DNA of 64,000 nt from Stagnihabitans sp038231395 (lineage in GTDB: Bacteria > Pseudomonadota > Alphaproteobacteria > Rhodobacterales > Rhodobacteraceae), in contig JBBRLL010000019.1 of the NCBI GenBank assembly GCA_038231395.1, forward strand, positions 1 to 64,000. The letters are read 5' to 3'. Below the pieces are notes generated by a model that did not search any database, was not told the origin of the DNA, and saw nothing but the letters and a program-made list of their open reading frames with translations. Positions 60,245-64,000 of the stretch are shown in pieces. The translations under genes and the position numbers were made by a program. The number at the start of each line of letters is the position of its first letter. The stretch's first letter is position 1.

Positions 60245-60273
60245 AAAAAAAGGCGGCAGATTGCTCTGCCGCC
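60245..60273 (-). terminator. Intrinsic terminator of the VPLPA protein gene
   Basis: On the minus strand a perfect 9-bp stem (ggcggcaga / tctgccgcc) with a 4-base loop is followed by seven T. It lies about 24 bases after the stop of the gene ending at 60297. Confidence 0.85.
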
Positions 60274-60296
60274 TGAACTTCGTTCGGTCGTGCCGC

Positions 60297-60947
60297 TCAG
60301 ACCATAGGTTTGGCGCGGCGCTTGGCACCATAGACCAGCAAGCCAAGAGCGCCCAGCAGCAAGGACGCGCCAGCAGGCAGCGGCACCGCAGCGACGTTGG
60401 CCGCACCAACGTAAAACTGGTTGGCACGTTCCCCACCGTAGGCAAAGCTGACGGAACTGACGTTGCCAAACGACAACGACATCAGATTGCCGAAGGTATA
60501 ACTGGCCAGCGCCCCGCCATTGATCGCGAACAGCAGCGTGTCATTCAAAGCGGTGCCCGAAAAGGCATAGTGTCCGTCCTGGTTGAACAGCAACCCCGAC
60601 AGATTTTGCGCCGTAAGGAACGACAGCTTCACATACTCACCCAATTGGATGTTGTCATCGTTAGAAGGCGCACATTGATTGCGCGGGCGGGTGGTTGTGA
60701 GTGACTTGCAAACCCCCAGACCCGCGCCTCCTGACATAACCTCAAGCTTCGTGGAATGGTCAAAATAGGGGTAGTTGCCCCCAGCGTTGAACGTCACGTT
60801 CACTCCACTGATCGTCAGCGAAGAGCCATCAGTAATGCCGCGTTCGCCATTGTTATTGGCTTCCGCGACGAAATCCACGGTGACAGCCCCGGCCGTCGAT
60901 GCGGTCAGTCCTGCCGCCATCACAAGTGCAAGCAAAAAAGTCTTCAA
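60297..60947 (-). CDS. VPLPA-CTERM surface protein
   Basis: The 216-residue protein has a signal peptide (MKTFLLALVMAAGLTASTAGA) and an Asn/Ser/Gly-rich beta-type middle. The C-terminal sorting signal begins with VPLPAGASLLLGALGLL and ends in a basic KRRAK tail. This tripartite tail (motif, membrane helix, positive end) is the substrate mark of exosortase systems in Rhodobacterales. Two Cys near residues 80-91 may pair. The exosortase itself is not in the window. Confidence 0.85.
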   Translation of the reverse strand: MKTFLLALVMAAGLTASTAGAVTVDFVAEANNNGERGITDGSSLTISGVNVTFNAGGNYPYFDHSTKLEVMSGGAGLGVCKSLTTTRPRNQCAPSNDDNIQLGEYVKLSFLTAQNLSGLLFNQDGHYAFSGTALNDTLLFAINGGALASYTFGNLMSLSFGNVSSVSFAYGGERANQFYVGAANVAAVPLPAGASLLLGALGLLVYGAKRRAKPMV

Positions 60948-61308
60948 GTTACATACTCCCCAAAGAAGTGTGGCCTCACCGATTCGCAGTCCTCGGTTGG
61001 CCAGGTTTCCATTTCAGACACAATGCGGCCGCAATTGAGGCACAATTACGCAAACGCATCTTACAAATAACACAAACAGCTCCGTATTACAAAGCTTTAG
61101 TCAGAGCGGAGTCGAAAAATGCCGTCGTATCGAATGTGGCAATATCAAGGCAAGACCGCCGACGCCAGCCAAATCCCCGTTTGATCTTACCCAAAGGCCA
61201 GCTGCGCTCGACGCCCGCAGCCCCGGACCGGGCAACCGAAACCTCGCTGTCCTTTGCGTTGACTTCCCTCGGCCCGCCCGCCAGATTCCCGCCAGAACTG
61301 GAGGCGCA
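60948..61308. other. Intergenic region before pepT
   Basis: These 361 bases between divergent genes hold no supported gene. The middle (about 61020-61100) is AT-rich and the likely promoter zone for both neighbours. Confidence 0.55.
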
Positions 61309-62547
61309 ATGACCCAATTTGATGACGAACTCGAAGACCGCCTGATGCGCTATGCTGCCATTGACAGCCAAAGCGATCAGGACAGCGCCACCTCGCCCTC
61401 CTCGTCCAGCCAGTTTGCCATGCTGACCCTGCTGCAAGCCGAACTTGCCGCCATCGGCGCGCAGGATGTGCAGTTGACCGACTACGGCACGGTTCTGGCC
61501 ACCCTGCCTGCCACTGGCGACGGCCCGGCCATCGCCTTTCTCGCCCATGTCGACACCGCCCCCGCCTACAACGCCACGGGGGTCAAACCGCGCAGCCATC
61601 GGGGCTACAACGGCAACGCCATCACCTACCCCGATGCCCCGCTGATCCTGTCGCCCGAAACCTCGCCCGAACTGGCGCGCAAACATGGTCACACCATCAT
61701 CACCGCCTCCGGCACCACGCTCTTGGGGGCCGATGACAAGGCGGGCGTCGCCATCCTGATGACCGCCGCCCGTCACCTGCTGGCCAACCCCGACCTCAAA
61801 CACGGCAAAATCCGCCTCGCCTTTACCCCTGATGAGGAAATCGGTCGCGGCGTCAACAAACGCCTGCCTGCCGACATCGGCGCCGATTTCGCCTTCACCT
61901 TCGACGGCTCAACCGTGGGTGAGATCGAGTATGAAAGCTTTTCCGCCGACGGTGCCACCGTGACCATCACCGGCGTCTCTGCCCATCCCGGCTGGGCCAA
62001 GGGAAAGCTGGTCAACGCGCTAACCCTCGCAGCCCGGCTGATCACCTTGCTGCCGCAGATCATGACGCCTGAAACCACCGCTGGCCGCGAAGGGTTCCTC
62101 CACCTCAGCGATATGACCGGCAACGCAGCCAAGGTCTCGCTGCGCTTCATCCTGCGCGATTTCGAACGTCAGGGCCTGGCCGAGAAAGGCGCGCTCTTGC
62201 GTCAGGTCTGTGCCGAGGTCGCCGCAACCGAACCGCGGGCCACGGTCGCCGTCACCATCACCCCGCAATACCGCAACATGCGCTACTGGCTGGAACATGA
62301 CATGCGGCCCGTCACCCTCGCCCAGACCGCCTGCCGTGCGCTTGGAATAGAGCCGGTCTCCAAACCGATCCGGGGCGGCACCGACGGCTCGCGCCTGACA
62401 GAAATGGGCCTGCCCACCCCCAACCTGTTCACCGGCATGCAGGAAATTCATGGCCCGTTGGAGTGGGTCTCGGTGCAGGACATGGCCGTGGCCACCCGTC
62501 TCATGCTGAAAATCATCGAAACTTCCGCCGCCAGTCCACCACCGTAA
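61309..62547 (+). CDS. pepT: Peptidase T (tripeptidase)
   Basis: The 412-residue M20 metallopeptidase removes N-terminal residues from tripeptides in the cytosol. Metal-site motifs are AFLAHVDTAP near residue 79, GADDKAGVAIL near 143 and TPDEEIGRGV near 177, with a late GGTDGSRLTEMGLPTPN near 365. GGAGGCGC precedes ATG at 61309. It is full length and followed directly by a short tandem repeat. Confidence 0.93.
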   Translation: MTQFDDELEDRLMRYAAIDSQSDQDSATSPSSSSQFAMLTLLQAELAAIGAQDVQLTDYGTVLATLPATGDGPAIAFLAHVDTAPAYNATGVKPRSHRGYNGNAITYPDAPLILSPETSPELARKHGHTIITASGTTLLGADDKAGVAILMTAARHLLANPDLKHGKIRLAFTPDEEIGRGVNKRLPADIGADFAFTFDGSTVGEIEYESFSADGATVTITGVSAHPGWAKGKLVNALTLAARLITLLPQIMTPETTAGREGFLHLSDMTGNAAKVSLRFILRDFERQGLAEKGALLRQVCAEVAATEPRATVAVTITPQYRNMRYWLEHDMRPVTLAQTACRALGIEPVSKPIRGGTDGSRLTEMGLPTPNLFTGMQEIHGPLEWVSVQDMAVATRLMLKIIETSAASPPP

Positions 62548-62551
62548 AAAA

Positions 62552-62614
62552 ACGGCAAAATTCGGGCCTAAGACGGCAAAATGCGGGCCTAATTCGGAAA
62601 AATGTGGGATTGAC
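62552..62614. repeat. Three 21-bp tandem repeats after pepT
   Basis: Two close copies (acggcaaaattcgggcctaag type) and a diverged third begin four bases after the pepT stop, between pepT and the glycosyltransferase gene. Confidence 0.75.
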
Positions 62615-62664
62615 AGGTCGTCGAAGTTTCCAGCAAGTTATCGAACAATTTTGGAGTTAGGATA

Positions 62665-63585
62665 TTGGCATCTCCGCTGGCCATTGTGCTGCGCCCCTTC
62701 ATGGTGGCGGCGGACCTGATCGAGGCAGGCATGCTGCGGGTGATCAGACCGCCGCAGCGCCCTCAGGATTGCGGGTTTATCTTCGCCACGACCGGCGAGC
62801 TTTATACCATTCTCGCCCGCCGCGCCGCACGCACCCTGCGTCAGGTGATGCCCGATGCGCAGATTGACCTGTTCACCGATCAAGACCTGACCGACCCTGT
62901 TTTTACCCGGATCCACCGCCTCAACCATTCTACCTCCCGCCCAAAGATGGAGGCGTTGCGCCGCTCGCGCTTTCGCAAAACCGTCTATCTGGACGCCGAT
63001 ATCGTGGTTCTGGCCGATGTGTCCGAACTTTTCGCTCTGCTGGACAGGGTCGAACTGGCCGCCTGTCAGGGGTGGGCGCGGGGCAGGGTCTATATGGGCG
63101 ATGGCACGGTCCCGCGCGCCTTCCCGATGTTGAATTCCGGTGTGCTCGCCGTTCGCATTTGCCGCCGCACCCGCACCTTCATGATGGAGTGGGAGCGGCG
63201 GATGGTGTCCAATCAGGAAAAGCTCGATCAGGGCAGCCTGCGCAATGCCGTTTACGACAGCAACCTTGTCTATACGGTTTTACCGCCCGAATATAACATG
63301 ATCCATGTCCCATTGCTGGACATTTGGGAGGAAAAAATGGGCGCGCCGCGCATCCTGCATCTGACCAAGCTGCATAAAGGGGATCCCGGCAACCCCGAAG
63401 AGCCTTTGGATCCGCTCGAGATTTTGAACTTCAAACGGGCGGCGCTTCTGCCCGACCTGATGAAAAATGACGACTTTCTGATGGCCGGTCCCGGCTCGAT
63501 GTGGGCCCCTGCAACCGCTTCCGGCAGCTCGGTCTGGGAGCGTACGATCCGGCGCTGGATCGGTCGCTGGGACCCGATGCGGTGA
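62665..63585 (+). CDS. Glycosyltransferase-like protein (GT8-type)
   Basis: This protein of about 306 residues has a GT-A-like fold. The nucleotide-sugar DxD motif is in VYLDADIVVLAD near residue 112, preceded by RPKMEALRRSRF. PMLNSGVLAVR near 155 and the EKLDQGSLRNAVYDS segment near 200 are as in GT8-like enzymes. It would transfer a sugar to an unknown acceptor. The TTG at 62665 follows GGAG but an ATG at 62701 is possible. Its stop overlaps the GTG of the next gene (GTGA). Confidence 0.78.
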   Translation: MASPLAIVLRPFMVAADLIEAGMLRVIRPPQRPQDCGFIFATTGELYTILARRAARTLRQVMPDAQIDLFTDQDLTDPVFTRIHRLNHSTSRPKMEALRRSRFRKTVYLDADIVVLADVSELFALLDRVELAACQGWARGRVYMGDGTVPRAFPMLNSGVLAVRICRRTRTFMMEWERRMVSNQEKLDQGSLRNAVYDSNLVYTVLPPEYNMIHVPLLDIWEEKMGAPRILHLTKLHKGDPGNPEEPLDPLEILNFKRAALLPDLMKNDDFLMAGPGSMWAPATASGSSVWERTIRRWIGRWDPMR

Positions 63586-64000
63586 CCCAGCCTGCCATCT
63601 CCCCGTACCACAAACCCGGTTTTTATGAGGATGCGCTCGCCGCAGGCCGTCACCGCGACATCGTTGGCGGACGGTGGGAGGAGACGGGTCTGGTCCAGAT
63701 GCAACTTCTGCTTGCAGCGGGACTGGACCCCCACCACCGCCTGCTGGACATCGGCGCAGGTGCCTTGCGCCTTGGCTGCCGTGCCGTGCCCTATCTGAAC
63801 CCCGGCAACTACTGGGCCACCGACCTCTCCGCAGCGCTCCTGCGTCGGGGCTATGACCTTGAACTGCAAGATAAATCCCGCCTGCCGCCCGATCATCTGA
63901 TCGAGGATGCCACCTTCGGCTTTCCCACCATCCCCGCCACCATCGACTTCGCCATCGCTTTCGCCGTCTTCACCCACCTGCCGTTGTCCTTCCTGCAGGA
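63582..64000 (+). CDS. SAM-dependent methyltransferase (partial, runs off the window)
   Basis: The first 139 codons are present and the frame is open at the window end. The SAM-binding motif LLDIGAGALRLG lies near residues 54-65, followed by ATDLSAALL and an acidic EDATFGF near 115, typical of class I methyltransferases. GTG at 63582 overlaps the glycosyltransferase stop by four bases, so both are translated together, perhaps to build and methylate a surface glycan. Confidence 0.78.
   Translation, partial: MTQPAISPYHKPGFYEDALAAGRHRDIVGGRWEETGLVQMQLLLAAGLDPHHRLLDIGAGALRLGCRAVPYLNPGNYWATDLSAALLRRGYDLELQDKSRLPPDHLIEDATFGFPTIPATIDFAIAFAVFTHLPLSFLQ

Noticed and set aside
1..64000. rRNA, tRNA, insertion sequences or prophage genes
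   Set aside because: I looked for conserved tRNA arms, transposase or integrase motifs and terminal inverted repeats and saw none I could support.

Overview
The window reads as chromosomal DNA of a Rhodobacterales alphaproteobacterium (Rhodobacteraceae-like). The grounds are high GC, the gene families present (UPF0262, DUF3572, DUF983, NnrU, a VPLPA-type C-terminal sorting signal, PutA with a divergent Lrp-type regulator, an sdhCDAB operon), and a GAAC-N7-GAAC SOS box. I see no rRNA, tRNA, IS element, prophage or CRISPR array. Species cannot be named from the sequence alone.

Layout. 1-2116: tandem repeats at the left edge, then divergent metF/metR sharing a MetR-type box. 2397-9599: an ABC-F ATPase, a small unknown gene, suhB, then divergent putA/putR. 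9677-18166: a seven-gene minus-strand sugar-metabolism cluster (Gfo/Idh dehydrogenase, TIM-barrel isomerase, alpha/beta hydrolase, ROK repressor, transaldolase, RPE-like epimerase, ROK kinase), with a phosphomannomutase diverging from its head. 18332-27870: an FAD monooxygenase-like gene, an H-NOX-like gene abutting a GGDEF cyclase, a DUF4153 membrane protein, a 16-bp minisatellite, an MttB-family methyltransferase, a HAD phosphatase with DUF3572, and a PleD-type cyclase. 27919-30144: an EF-hand protein followed by an ECF sigma, a membrane anti-sigma candidate and a periplasmic metal-sensor-like protein. 30361-36446: DUF983, Nudix, EamA transporter, desaturase with a divergent XRE regulator, two lipoproteins and an aldo/keto reductase.

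36600-46365: a lone imuA-like gene under an SOS box, yceI-cytochrome b561, metG, a TSUP permease, hisD-UPF0262-phosphatase, a redoxin/TetR pair with twin operators, and an HxlR/quinone-reductase pair. 46362-49344: a DUF1989 gene and a quorum-sensing locus (luxI, luxR, and a third gene that keeps the autoinducer-binding domain but has no DNA-binding domain). 49496-54036: sdhCDA, three small coupled genes, then sdhB. 54230-64000: a TorF-like porin, DUF1737/NnrU, a second YceI, a second TSUP, mdh, a VPLPA-anchored surface protein, pepT, and a glycosyltransferase overlapping a methyltransferase cut by the window edge.

How the genes work together. Central metabolism is represented by sdh, mdh, putA and the sugar cluster. 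Signalling includes two diguanylate cyclases, AHL quorum sensing and a CnrYXH-like sigma module. The most unusual points are the H-NOX homologue that seems to lack its heme ligand, the HTH-less LuxR homologue beside luxRI, the orphan SOS-controlled imuA, and repeated short minisatellites whose unit is 15 or 18 bp inside genes (frame-neutral) but often 16 bp between genes.
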